Of a stretch of 64,000 nt of DNA, positions 1 to 7,903 are shown piece after piece; within the stretch, counting starts at the first letter, position 1; each line of letters begins with the position of its first letter. Location: contig JAFTSH010000001.1 in NCBI GenBank assembly GCA_017467405.1, positions 479,542 through 543,541 of the forward strand. Reading direction: 5' to 3'. Both the position numbers and the translations under genes were made by a program. This DNA comes from Clostridia bacterium. Its GTDB lineage: Bacteria > Bacillota > Clostridia > Oscillospirales > Acutalibacteraceae. Under the pieces are notes generated by a model. The model had not been told where the DNA came from. It made no database searches and saw nothing but the letters and a program-made list of their open reading frames with translations.

Positions 1-224
1 TCGGGAACCTCGCAGGAAAATGCTTTTTGCAGCCTGCGTCCCTTTTTTGCTTTTCTGAGACATTCGGCGTCAGGGCAAACGTATGCGCCTCTTCCCGGCT
101 TTTTGCCGGTGAGATCGAGAGATATTTCACCCTCGGGAGAGCGCACGACTCTGACAAGTTCTTTTTTTGGCTTCATCTCGCCGCAGCCTGTGCAGCAGCG
201 AAGCGGTATCTTCCGCGGTTTCAT
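1..224 (-). CDS. ylxR: YlxR (DUF448) family protein, 3' end cut by window
   Basis: Small nucleic-acid-binding protein normally encoded between nusA and infB. The first 74 codons are visible and the stop lies left of the window. The translation opens MKPRKIPLRCCTGCGEMK, then has KKELVRVVRSPEGEI, a TGKKPGRGAYVC stretch and a further CLRKA segment, the family signature including the paired cysteines. An RBS (GGAGG) precedes the ATG at 224. It lies 27 bases after the nusA stop on the same strand, so it is cotranscribed with rimP-nusA. Family members bind RNA or DNA and have been linked to RNase P and expression regulation in some species; the role here is inference. Confidence 0.9.
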   Translation of the reverse strand, partial: MKPRKIPLRCCTGCGEMKPKKELVRVVRSPEGEISLDLTGKKPGRGAYVCPDAECLRKAKKGRRLQKAFSCEVP

Positions 225-251
225 ATCTCCGCCTCCTTTTCCGGATGTAAT

Positions 252-1301
252 TTATTCAGAATAAGTGTCGCTTTCCGGACGGATATCTATCTTCCAGCCG
301 GTGAGCTTTGCGGCAAGACGGGCGTTCTGACCCTTGTTGCCGATGGCGAGGGAGAGCTGACTGTCGGGGACGATGGCTCTGCAGACCTTTGCACCCTCGG
401 GATCAACCTCAACGTTGACGACCTTGGCAGGGGAGAGGGCCTCGCTGATAAAGAGAACGGGATCCTCGGAATACTTGACGATGTCAAGCTTCTCTCCGCC
501 GAGCTCCTCGACGATCTTGTTGACGCGCGTTCCCTTGGGGCCGATGCAGGCGCCTACGGGATCAACGTCGGCATCCTTAGACCAGACGGCAAGCTTGGTG
601 CGGCTGCCGGCCTCTCTCGAAACCGCCTTGACCTCTACGGTGCCGTCGTAGATCTCGGGAACCTCCATCTCGAAGAGTCTCTTTACAAGACCGGGATGAG
701 TGCGGGAGATCATAACTCTGGGGCCCTTTTCGGTCTCTCTTACGTCAACGATGTAGACCTTGATTCTGTCGCCTTCGCTGAGCACCTCGCCCTCGACCTG
801 CTCCGACTTGGGAAGAACGGCCTCGGAGTGACCCATCGAAATCGTGGCGTTGCCCGTGCGGGGATCGATTCTCTCAACGACGGCCGAAACCAGCTCCTGA
901 TGCTTGCTCTGGAACTCCTTGAGAGCCTGTGAATGCTCAACGTCGCGAATACCCTGACGGATAACGTGCTTGGCGGTCTGGGCGGCAATGCGTCCGAAAT
1001 CCTTGGTGTTGAGGGTTATATCAACGGTGCCGCCGATCTCAGCCTTCTTGTCGACCTTTTTGGCGTCGGCGAGAAGGATCTGCGAAAAGTCGTTTTCAAG
1101 CTCCTCAACGACCGTCTTTCTTACGTAGACGGCAAAGGTGCCCTTGTCGCAGTCGATGTCGCAGAAGACGATGTCGTCTCCGCCGTAATCCTTCTTGACA
1201 GCCGTTACGATGGCGGTGCTTATCTTCTCGGCGATGAACTCAGCGGGAATACCCTTTTCCTTCTCCATGAGAGCAAGCGCCTCGAAAAATTCCTTATTCA
1301 T
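252..1301 (-). CDS. nusA: Transcription termination/antitermination factor NusA
   Basis: Binds RNA polymerase and nascent RNA and modulates pausing, termination and antitermination. The 349 residues carry the NusA N-terminal domain (about 1-125), an S1 domain (about 130-200) and two KH domains with GPKGTR (254-259) and GNKGQN (321-326) loops. It ends straight after KH2, without the acidic C-terminal repeats of enterobacterial NusA, which is the normal Gram-positive form. The start overlaps the last 8 bases of rimP, giving translational coupling, and ylxR follows. This is the standard rimP-nusA-ylxR-infB order, so infB is probably left of the window. Confidence 0.97.
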   Translation of the reverse strand: MNKEFFEALALMEKEKGIPAEFIAEKISTAIVTAVKKDYGGDDIVFCDIDCDKGTFAVYVRKTVVEELENDFSQILLADAKKVDKKAEIGGTVDITLNTKDFGRIAAQTAKHVIRQGIRDVEHSQALKEFQSKHQELVSAVVERIDPRTGNATISMGHSEAVLPKSEQVEGEVLSEGDRIKVYIVDVRETEKGPRVMISRTHPGLVKRLFEMEVPEIYDGTVEVKAVSREAGSRTKLAVWSKDADVDPVGACIGPKGTRVNKIVEELGGEKLDIVKYSEDPVLFISEALSPAKVVNVEVDPEGAKVCRAIVPDSQLSLAIGNKGQNARLAAKLTGWKIDIRPESDTYSE

Positions 1302-1788
1302 TTTCTGTCATACCTCCGTTAAATAGTTCTTCGTCACAGAGACGGACAAAGGCCGCCTCGTTCTTTTTGATTGTTATTTCTGTTTCGCCGCAGAGAAGAC
1401 GGATGTTACCCGAATCGTATCCGGTAAGCAGACCGCACAGCTCCTTGCTTCCGTCCTCAAGCGGACGGAAAAGGCGCAGCTTTACGGTGCGTCCCTCCAT
1501 TTTGGCAAAATGCTCGGGTCGGGAGAGCTCGCGCTCGGGACCCGTTGAGCTTACCTCAAGGCAGTATTGGCACTGTATCAGATCGGCATCGTCAAGCGGA
1601 GCATCAATGGCACGCGAGAGATTTTCGCAGTCGGTGATGTTTATTCCGCCTTCCTTATCGATGAAGATCCGCAGATACATACATCCCGCCTCACGAACGA
1701 AGCGCACGTCCCAGACGTCGAGACCGAGCGCGTCAGCGTAGGGGAGGATGAGCCGTCTTACGGCAGAGGCAATGTTTGATGAAGACAT
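1294..1788 (-). CDS. rimP: Ribosome maturation factor RimP
   Basis: Needed for 30S subunit maturation. The protein has 164 residues with the RimP/YlxS core: DVRFVREAGCMYLRIFIDKEGG, then ITDCENLSRAID and an EVSSTGPERELSRPEHF stretch (the conserved EVSSPGxxRxL motif with S-T-G here), followed by an SH3-like C-terminal part. I chose the ATG at 1788 because AGGAG sits at 1796-1800; an in-frame start 14 codons upstream has no RBS and its extra residues are not family-like. It is the first gene of the rimP-nusA-ylxR operon, with a sigma-A promoter at 1862-1890 and a hairpin in the leader. Confidence 0.93.
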   Translation of the reverse strand: MSSSNIASAVRRLILPYADALGLDVWDVRFVREAGCMYLRIFIDKEGGINITDCENLSRAIDAPLDDADLIQCQYCLEVSSTGPERELSRPEHFAKMEGRTVKLRLFRPLEDGSKELCGLLTGYDSGNIRLLCGETEITIKKNEAAFVRLCDEELFNGGMTENE

Positions 1789-1810
1789 TAAACCACTCCT
1801 ACAATGATAA

Positions 1811-1834
1811 GAGAGCGAGCCGGAACTCACTCTC
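1811..1834 (-). promoter_or_regulatory. Leader hairpin upstream of rimP
   Basis: A 9-bp stem with one G-U pair (arms 1811-1819 and 1826-1834, 6-base loop) lies between the promoter and the rimP RBS. No T-run follows, so it is not a classical terminator. Leader control of the rimP-nusA operon is known in other bacteria, but I recognise no named RNA family here. Confidence 0.35.
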
Positions 1835-1861
1835 TTTCAACATCAATAAACTTACTGTGCC

Positions 1862-1890
1862 TATTCTACCACAGCGAGGAAATAAATGCA
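1862..1890 (-). promoter_or_regulatory. Sigma-A promoter of rimP-nusA-ylxR
   Basis: On the minus strand, -35 TTGCAT (1885-1890), 17-base spacer, -10 TAGAAT (1862-1867). It is placed correctly upstream of rimP, with a leader of about 65 bases. Confidence 0.65.
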
Positions 1891-1927
1891 AGTCTTTTTT
1901 GAAAAATACTTGTATCGCTCCGACAGA

Positions 1928-2470
1928 TTATTCCTCCATCTGCTTTCCGAGAAAGGCTGCCGCTACCTGTGCCAGCTTGACGTCGGCCTCCGAGGGCACC
2001 GCTCCGGTCTCGGGAGTAAGCAGACAAACGGCACCCGTAACGTCACCCATCGAAATAATGGGCATAATTACGGCCGCGGTGCGTCCGATCCCCTCAAGCG
2101 GAGTTATCCTTTTGCCGTCACCCGGCTTTGCAACGTGCGAAAGACGCTCCTCCATATATTCGTCAAGAGCGGGCGAAACGCGCCTTTCGAGCACCTCTTT
2201 TTTGGGAATACCCGCCGCCGCAATGCAGTGATCTCTGTCGCAGATAAGCACCGCCAGGGGAGTGCCGCGGGACAAAACGTCGGCGTACTGCGATGCAAAG
2301 GGCGCAAGCTCCCCGACGGGGGAGTATTTCTTGAAAATGACCTCGCCCTCCGAATCGGTGTATATCTCCAGAGGATCTCCCTCTCTTATCCTCATAGTGC
2401 GACGAATTTCCTTCGGAATAACCACACGCCCAAGATCGTCTATTCTTCTAACAATACCAGTTGCTTTCAT
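1928..2470 (-). CDS. spoVT: Stage V sporulation protein T (AbrB-type regulator)
   Basis: Forespore transcription regulator that tunes the sigma-G regulon. The 180 residues begin MKATGIVRRIDDLGRVVIPK, the SpoVT/AbrB swapped-hairpin DNA-binding domain (about 1-50), followed by a GAF-like domain (about 60-175). Length matches Bacillus SpoVT. The start at 2470 is set by AAAGGAG about 10 bases upstream; upstream in-frame codons lie in AT-rich leader. A sigma-G-like promoter can be drawn at 2504-2532. Its presence is the best evidence in the window that the organism forms endospores. Confidence 0.95.
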   Translation of the reverse strand: MKATGIVRRIDDLGRVVIPKEIRRTMRIREGDPLEIYTDSEGEVIFKKYSPVGELAPFASQYADVLSRGTPLAVLICDRDHCIAAAGIPKKEVLERRVSPALDEYMEERLSHVAKPGDGKRITPLEGIGRTAAVIMPIISMGDVTGAVCLLTPETGAVPSEADVKLAQVAAAFLGKQMEE

Positions 2471-2503
2471 ATATAAAAACTCCTTTAAATCAAATCGTGA
2501 TAG

Positions 2504-2532
2504 TATTATCTGTATTTTAAGGAGATTTATAC
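2504..2532 (-). promoter_or_regulatory. Candidate sigma-G promoter of spoVT
   Basis: Minus strand: -35-like GTATA (2528-2532), 17-base spacer, -10-like GATAATA (2504-2510), close to the sigma-G consensus (GMATR and CATnMTA). No good sigma-A -35 is present at this distance. This agrees with forespore expression of spoVT but is only a motif match. Confidence 0.4.
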
Positions 2533-2617
2533 TGCGGTTTCTTAAAAACAAAATCAACTCAAATTAGATTTTGAAATTCTAAACAACTGTTGGTTGTATT
2601 CATCTCTTTACAAGTTA

Positions 2618-2646
2618 TTGTTTTGATGTTTGTATTTTGATATAAT
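2618..2646 (+). promoter_or_regulatory. Sigma-A promoter of the XRE-family gene
   Basis: -35 TTGTTT (2618-2623), 17-base spacer, perfect -10 TATAAT (2641-2646), about 50 bases before the start codon at 2697. Confidence 0.7.
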
Positions 2647-2696
2647 AAACACAAGAACAGAAGGCCTGCTGTCAAATTTGAGGAGGACTATCTAAA

Positions 2697-3515
2697 ATGA
2701 AAGATATAAACATTGCGAAAAATATTATTGCCTTGCGAAAAAGTAAGGGCATTACCCAAGAGCAACTTTCAGAAGCACTAAATATATCTGCACAAGCGGT
2801 TTCTAAATGGGAAACCGGCACTTGTCAGCCCGACACATTGACCTTGCCTTTAATAGCAGAGTATTTTAATGTCAGCATTGATTATTTGTATTACGGTAAA
2901 GATATGACCTATGGCGAGTTATATGAAAAAGTATTTCAAAAAGTACTAAATAATCACAGTCAAATGGATAAAGGATCATATGAAGATGCTTTGAGAATTT
3001 TTGGATATGCACATCACGGAATATCTCATGGAAATTTAAGAGGCAGAAGCTTCATCTATGATGGTCCCGCCCATATTTCTAACGAAAACGGTATATCTTT
3101 GCTTTCCGGAAAAGGCTATGGAGCTATTTTAACCAGAGCATTTTTTGAAAGTATAACTCCAGATACTGTCGACTTCGGTGCAAATTTATTATCGGCATTG
3201 GCGGTAAAAGATGATTTGCTCGTCTGTATGGCAATTATCTCGATGAGCGATATCAGTTTAGGAGAATTACAAGAAAAGCTTAATCTGAGTAAAGATGACT
3301 TACGAAAAGCCCTCGACACCTTAATTGAGGCAAAGATCGTTATCGAAAAAGAGTCAAAGCACAAATCTCTTGGTTTTACCTACGAAATCAATAGTATGTA
3401 CCATTCTTGTCTTTGCATTTTAATTGCTACGATTGAAATGTTAAGATACGGGTTGACAGACGGGGTTTCCTGCTGTATGGGCTTTGGCGATTATCCTATA
3501 CAGTTCAACAAATAG
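2697..3515 (+). CDS. XRE-family HTH transcriptional regulator
   Basis: DNA-binding regulator of 272 residues. Residues 1-65 are a Cro/CI-type helix-turn-helix (LRKSKGITQEQLSEALNIS then QAVSKWETG), followed by DYLYYG, the usual end of the domain in clostridial family members. The middle is poorly conserved. Residues about 175-235 look like a winged helix (SDISLGELQEKLNLSKDDLRK, ALDTLIEAKIVIEKE), so it may carry a second DNA- or partner-binding fold. The RBS is GAGGAGG. Base composition is clearly AT-richer than neighbouring housekeeping genes, as in the next gene. Target and inducer are unknown. Confidence 0.85.
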   Translation: MKDINIAKNIIALRKSKGITQEQLSEALNISAQAVSKWETGTCQPDTLTLPLIAEYFNVSIDYLYYGKDMTYGELYEKVFQKVLNNHSQMDKGSYEDALRIFGYAHHGISHGNLRGRSFIYDGPAHISNENGISLLSGKGYGAILTRAFFESITPDTVDFGANLLSALAVKDDLLVCMAIISMSDISLGELQEKLNLSKDDLRKALDTLIEAKIVIEKESKHKSLGFTYEINSMYHSCLCILIATIEMLRYGLTDGVSCCMGFGDYPIQFNK

Positions 3516-3519
3516 TGCC

Positions 3520-3548
3520 AAAGCGGAGCGGAACCTCACTCCGCTTTT
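3520..3548 (+). terminator. Rho-independent terminator after the XRE gene
   Basis: A 9-bp stem (3520-3528 with 3539-3547) with a 10-base loop and a TTTT end, 5 bases after the stop codon. Confidence 0.8.
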
Positions 3549-3645
3549 GCTATGTATATCTTTGGCGTTATTATACTTCATTCCACAATTCTTCTCATAA
3601 TTCCCGTAGCCTTACAAAAATGTCGGTCGATGATATGGCTTATAC

Positions 3646-3674
3646 TTGAAATTGTCGAAAGCATTTGATATAAT
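3646..3674 (+). promoter_or_regulatory. Sigma-A promoter of the DUF368 gene
   Basis: -35 TTGAAA (3646-3651), 17-base spacer, perfect -10 TATAAT (3669-3674). The transcript would start near 3681, which argues against a start codon at 3681 and for the ATG at 3705. Confidence 0.75.
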
Positions 3675-3704
3675 GCGAAATTGATATATGATGTGAGGTG
3701 CGCT

Positions 3705-4535
3705 ATGAAATCGTTTTTGTACCGTGTTCTCTGTGGCTTTTGTTTGGGAATAAGTGTCTTCGCGCCCGGTATAAGCGGAAGTATAATGGCTATTATTATG
3801 GGTATATACGACAAACTTCTCGACATAGCTTCAAACCCATTTAAAAATTTTAAAAATAACTTCAAGTTTCTATTCCCTTTGGGAATAGGTGCCTTGATAA
3901 GTCTGGTCTTATTTATATTGGTGTTCAGCTATCTTTTTGATACCTATGAAAAAGCGGTATTTATGCTGTTTATCGGACTTATAGTCGGTAATCTGCCCAC
4001 GGTTTATAAAGAAGCCCGCAAGAGTAAGTTTAAGTGGTATTACGTCTTAGGCACCGTTGCGGCGTTTGCCGTATCTCTTGTCGTAGGAATAATGAGCGAG
4101 GGCACGGGCGAAACACAGGTTGCCAGTGAAAACACCGGCCTGCTGTACATTGCTTTAAGCGGGGCTTTGGCAGGCTTTTCGAGCCTCGTGCCGGGCATGA
4201 GTGTTTCTATGATATTGATCGTAATGGGCGTTTACGATTATCTTATTGCTTCGGCTAAATCTCTCGATATTGTTACCATAGCCGTCGTCGGTGTGGCGTT
4301 TGTGCTTTCGATGATCTTATCATCAAAATTGATTAAATTTATTTTTTCGAAGTTCAGCGGTATGGCACATTTTATGGTTCTGGGCTTTTTGATAGGATCT
4401 GTCAGCGGAATTTTCTTTACTTTGCCCAAAGACGGTTCGAATTTAGCAGGGGTAATTATGCTTGCCATCGGTTTGGCAATTTCGTTGATGTTCGTATACC
4501 TTGGCAAAAAGGTCAGAATCGACGATAAAGACTAA
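3705..4535 (+). CDS. DUF368 membrane protein, probable polyprenyl-phosphate translocase
   Basis: Integral membrane protein of 276 residues with about eight hydrophobic segments. Two inverted copies of the DUF368 signature are visible: FCLGISVFAPGISGSIMAI near the N-terminus and ALAGFSSLVPGMSVSMILI at about 155-175. DUF368 proteins (PopT) have been shown in other bacteria to recycle undecaprenyl phosphate across the membrane for cell-wall synthesis; assigning that role here rests on family membership. The ATG at 3705 is preceded by GAGG and lies after the predicted transcription start. The gene is AT-rich. It converges with the DUF47 gene 64 bases away; I see no clear terminator between them. 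Confidence 0.88.
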   Translation: MKSFLYRVLCGFCLGISVFAPGISGSIMAIIMGIYDKLLDIASNPFKNFKNNFKFLFPLGIGALISLVLFILVFSYLFDTYEKAVFMLFIGLIVGNLPTVYKEARKSKFKWYYVLGTVAAFAVSLVVGIMSEGTGETQVASENTGLLYIALSGALAGFSSLVPGMSVSMILIVMGVYDYLIASAKSLDIVTIAVVGVAFVLSMILSSKLIKFIFSKFSGMAHFMVLGFLIGSVSGIFFTLPKDGSNLAGVIMLAIGLAISLMFVYLGKKVRIDDKD

Positions 4536-4599
4536 AGACATAATTGGGTTACGGTGTCAAAAATTAATAGGTCTGCCTCACTTCAGCGCGATTTGCTTT

Positions 4600-5220
4600 T
4601 TATGTATTCTTAATAATAATTGTTCCTACACATTCACTTACATGCTCACAAGCATCCGCACACGCTTCAAAGCATTCGTATACTTCACGCCAGGATATTG
4701 TTGTAAGAACATCGGTCGAATTTTTGGTAATCTCATGCATAGAAGAAAGATACAATTTATCACACTCTTCTTCAGCATTGTTAAGCTCGATTATAAGATC
4801 GCGAATCTTCTTGGAACGCTTAAAGTTTTCGAATTCATTCATAAGTGCACAGAGCAACTCGCAAACGCTAACAAGTTTTATAGCGAACTCAACAATAGAA
4901 GGTTCAACCGACTGAATATTGTAAATGTAGAATTTCTGCATAATCTCTTCGATCTTATCGGTTACCTCATCGAGATTATGGCTCAACATAGCTAAGTCTT
5001 CACGGTCAACAGGGGTTACAAATGCCCGTGCGAGAGCGTCGTTAATTTCGTGTTTTTTGATATCGGCAGTATGCTCGATTTCATGCATGTTTTGAAGCAT
5101 TTCTTCGATTTTATTGAAATCGTAATTCTTCAAGCATTCTACGAGATGCGCGGCAGCTTTTTTAGAAAGCGCAGCACACTCCTTGAAGTTTTCAAAATAA
5201 AATTTATCTCCTTTAGCCAT
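4600..5220 (-). CDS. DUF47 family (PhoU-like) phosphate-transport accessory protein
   Basis: Cytosolic helical-bundle protein of 206 residues with PhoU-type spacing of charged helices (HEIEHTADIKKHEINDALARAFVTPVDREDL, conserved in DUF47). Such proteins are encoded next to PiT transporters and are thought to gate them or link them to phosphate status. Here the gene starts 14 bases after the pit stop, so the two are cotranscribed. The family has been called YkaA/Pit accessory protein. I see no catalytic motif. Confidence 0.9.
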   Translation of the reverse strand: MAKGDKFYFENFKECAALSKKAAAHLVECLKNYDFNKIEEMLQNMHEIEHTADIKKHEINDALARAFVTPVDREDLAMLSHNLDEVTDKIEEIMQKFYIYNIQSVEPSIVEFAIKLVSVCELLCALMNEFENFKRSKKIRDLIIELNNAEEECDKLYLSSMHEITKNSTDVLTTISWREVYECFEACADACEHVSECVGTIIIKNT

Positions 5221-5234
5221 TTCTATAACTCCTT

Positions 5235-6293
5235 CTATTGGTTAAAAATTAACAAGAACAATTTTGTTACTGAAAAAGCGAGAAGTCCGCATCCCGGGAA
5301 TGTAAGTATCCACGTAAGCACCATTTCCTTTACAACATCGAAGTTGATAGCAGAAACCCGTTTTACAGCGCCAACACCCATAATAGACGTGGTTTTTACA
5401 TGAGTAGTAGAAACAGGGAGACCGAATACCGAACAGAACACAAGCGCAAGAGACGATGCAACATCCGCCGAAAAGGCTTGATATTTTTCGAGCTTCACCA
5501 TATCCATGCCAACCGATTTGATGATCTTTTTGCCTCCCATAGCGGTGCCGGCACCCATAACAACAGAGCAAAGGATCATAAGCCATGTTGGAATGGCAAA
5601 TGTGTCCGCAGAGGCTCCAGAGCCTTGCAATGTGAACACACAAAGCAAAATAATTCCCATAAATTTCTGACCGTCCTGTGCACCATGCATGAACGCCATT
5701 GAGGCTGCACCAACAATCTGTGCTCCTCTGAAAAACGGTTCTGTTTTCGGGCGGTTCGCTTTATAGAAAATTTTTGTTACAAGCTTGCATATCAACCAGG
5801 CCAAGCCAAAGCCCAGGGTAACAGAAATGACAATGCCGTAAACAACCTTCAACCATTGACCCCATACGATAGCATCAAGGCCGCAAAGAGCCATAGCGCC
5901 ACCCGTAAGACCTGCGATAAGGGCGTGGCTTTCGCTCGTGGGAATGCCAAATACCCATGCAAGCGTTGCCCAAATAACGATAGCCAGCATAGCTGCACAC
6001 AGAACAATGATTACCGTACGCCCCGAATAATCTCCGAAGTTTACCATATTTGTGATGGTCACGGCAACCTCGTTGCTGATTTTGGTCATCACAAAAACGC
6101 CGAGGAAATTGAAAACCGCAGCCATGAGTATTGCGGCTTTTGGAGACATACACCGTGTGACAACACATGTAGCGATAGCGTTCGGTGCGTCAGTCCAGCC
6201 ATTGACCAATATGACGCCGAGCGTTAATAATACCGCAACGAACAGCAGCGGATTCGCCGTCATTTGATGCCAAAACTCTAATATTGAATCCAT
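5235..6293 (-). CDS. pit: PiT-family inorganic phosphate transporter
   Basis: Low-affinity, cation-coupled phosphate permease of 352 residues with about ten membrane segments. The duplicated PiT signature is present: VNGWTDAPNAIATCVVTR near residue 33 and SMAFMHGAQDGQKFMG in the second half, with GIPTSESHALIAGL and GLPVSTTHVKTTSIMGVG. I use the ATG at 6293 because AGGAG lies 5 bases upstream; a GTG two codons earlier overlaps that RBS. It is followed by the DUF47 gene. A near-consensus promoter is at 6346-6374. No Pho box is evident by eye. Confidence 0.95.
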   Translation of the reverse strand: MDSILEFWHQMTANPLLFVAVLLTLGVILVNGWTDAPNAIATCVVTRCMSPKAAILMAAVFNFLGVFVMTKISNEVAVTITNMVNFGDYSGRTVIIVLCAAMLAIVIWATLAWVFGIPTSESHALIAGLTGGAMALCGLDAIVWGQWLKVVYGIVISVTLGFGLAWLICKLVTKIFYKANRPKTEPFFRGAQIVGAASMAFMHGAQDGQKFMGIILLCVFTLQGSGASADTFAIPTWLMILCSVVMGAGTAMGGKKIIKSVGMDMVKLEKYQAFSADVASSLALVFCSVFGLPVSTTHVKTTSIMGVGAVKRVSAINFDVVKEMVLTWILTFPGCGLLAFSVTKLFLLIFNQ

Positions 6294-6345
6294 AAGCACT
6301 CCTATTTAAAAAGCTCTTGTATTTTACGACAAATAATACCAATCT

Positions 6346-6374
6346 ATTCTATTTTGTGCACTTAAAGCTGTCAA
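6346..6374 (-). promoter_or_regulatory. Sigma-A promoter of pit-DUF47
   Basis: Minus strand: perfect -35 TTGACA (6369-6374), 17-base spacer, -10 TAGAAT (6346-6351), about 50 bases before the pit start. Confidence 0.8.
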
Positions 6375-6511
6375 GTCTTTTTTGAAATAATTCAAAAAAG
6401 CTAAGTGGGTTTTCCGCTCCGCTTTCGTTGTGTAAAGTTGTGTTTTACTTTAATTGAGCCAATCGTTTTTGGGCCTTACAACATTGCAGACGTATTATTC
6501 CTTTTTTGTTA

Positions 6512-7903
6512 TTACTCTTTGTCGGTTTTGCTTTTTCTTCTGAATATCTGTTTCCTGAACAGAATCACGTTCATCGCGGCAAAGAATACGATCAGGATGA
6601 TCAAGGTAAGGATCGGCTTTACCGGGGCAAGCGTGGCGAGGAGCATCATCGGGAAACCGAATACGATGGCAGGGAAGGTCTGATAAACCAGATTGTCCGC
6701 GGCCGGTGTTTTGAAATCTCCGTCAACCTCTCTCAAAAGGATAATTCCCGTGCTTGCCGTTCCGGTCAGCATACCGTACATTGCGAGGAACTGCTCCTCC
6801 GAATATTCCTTAAACAGCGTTTTGGCTACGATACGGTTATAGACGTAGGTAATGATCAGACCGACAACGCCGAGGATGAGCATAATCCCCCAATACTTCT
6901 GGAGAACGTCCAGCCTGATTGCCGCAATTTCTGCAACCACCATGATGTCGTAGAAGAAGTTGCTTGCACGCGTCATAAGGAAATCGTTGGTATAATCCTT
7001 CTTGATCGCCGACTTTTTCTTGAGGAAGTTCATAACGACCTTTATCAGGGTGGCAGACAATACGCCGAGCAGGAAGTTAAAGCCGTATATCGTCGCTCTC
7101 ATACCGGGAAGCAATTTTCCGAGCAGATACATAAGCAGATACGCCACTACGTAAGCGACGAAGATCAGCGCGATCTGTATCGTCATCTTGTCAACGCTTT
7201 CCTGCATGGGAATTTCATTTTCCGACTCGATCTTCTCGTTGTTAAGCTTGTCTTTATCACCCGAAATGCGAAGCTTGCCTCGCTTTTTCATGATGTTCAG
7301 GTGAATGACGCCTCCGAAGCTGGCACTCAGGAAACCGAGCGCGGCAATCGTGAGTCCGAAGCTCTTTCCGCCCACGAAGCCAAACTGTGTTTCATAGATG
7401 TTACCGTAATTGAGCGCCTGTCCCGTGCCCTGTCCGTAGCCGAAGGGCAACAGGATACCCGCGGCAGAAAAGAAATCGGCAATAACCAGGGCGGCAATAA
7501 TGGTAATTCCCAAACCGAATATCGCCTGTATCAGATAGGTGGCAACCGTAGTAACGCCGGTGTTGAATATTTCGGTCGTGCGCTTTTTCGTCATTTTATT
7601 GTTTGACGATTTGAAAGCAGACGCAATAAATCCGAGCGCCAGAGCGTGATACGTAACGATTTCGAGGGTGGCAGTACCGTTTCCGCCGAACAGCGCAATA
7701 TCAAACATTACGTTTCCGGTAATCGCCTTGTATACAGCCGCAACTATAATAAGTACCGTACCGCCGAGCACCGAGGTTGGGATCAGCGAGTCGCGCAAAA
7801 CGGGGATCGCCTTCTTCAGAATATTGCCGACAAGCAGGCTGCCGAGCAGAACCGCGAAGAGGAGTATGCTGCCCCAAACGTTAGAGTCCCAAAAATTTTC
7901 CAT
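6512..7903 (-). CDS. GltS-like sodium:glutamate/carboxylate symporter
   Basis: Polytopic carrier of 463 residues with about twelve hydrophobic segments in two halves. The GltS-type re-entrant glycine motif is seen as LPFGYGQGTGQALNYG in the first half, with a matching MLTGTASTGIILLREVD in the second. A long charged cytosolic loop lies near residues 205-235. The start is the ATG at 7903, with GGGTGA at 7909-7914; it lies 23 bases inside the 3' end of the acyltransferase gene, so the two are translationally coupled. The longer loop and divergent motif suggest a substrate other than glutamate is possible. Confidence 0.82.
   Translation of the reverse strand: MENFWDSNVWGSILLFAVLLGSLLVGNILKKAIPVLRDSLIPTSVLGGTVLIIVAAVYKAITGNVMFDIALFGGNGTATLEIVTYHALALGFIASAFKSSNNKMTKKRTTEIFNTGVTTVATYLIQAIFGLGITIIAALVIADFFSAAGILLPFGYGQGTGQALNYGNIYETQFGFVGGKSFGLTIAALGFLSASFGGVIHLNIMKKRGKLRISGDKDKLNNEKIESENEIPMQESVDKMTIQIALIFVAYVVAYLLMYLLGKLLPGMRATIYGFNFLLGVLSATLIKVVMNFLKKKSAIKKDYTNDFLMTRASNFFYDIMVVAEIAAIRLDVLQKYWGIMLILGVVGLIITYVYNRIVAKTLFKEYSEEQFLAMYGMLTGTASTGIILLREVDGDFKTPAADNLVYQTFPAIVFGFPMMLLATLAPVKPILTLIILIVFFAAMNVILFRKQIFRRKSKTDKE

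Noticed and set aside
6506..7606. A 366-codon open frame on the plus strand
   Set aside because: Antisense to the GltS-like carrier; composition is that of a complemented membrane protein.
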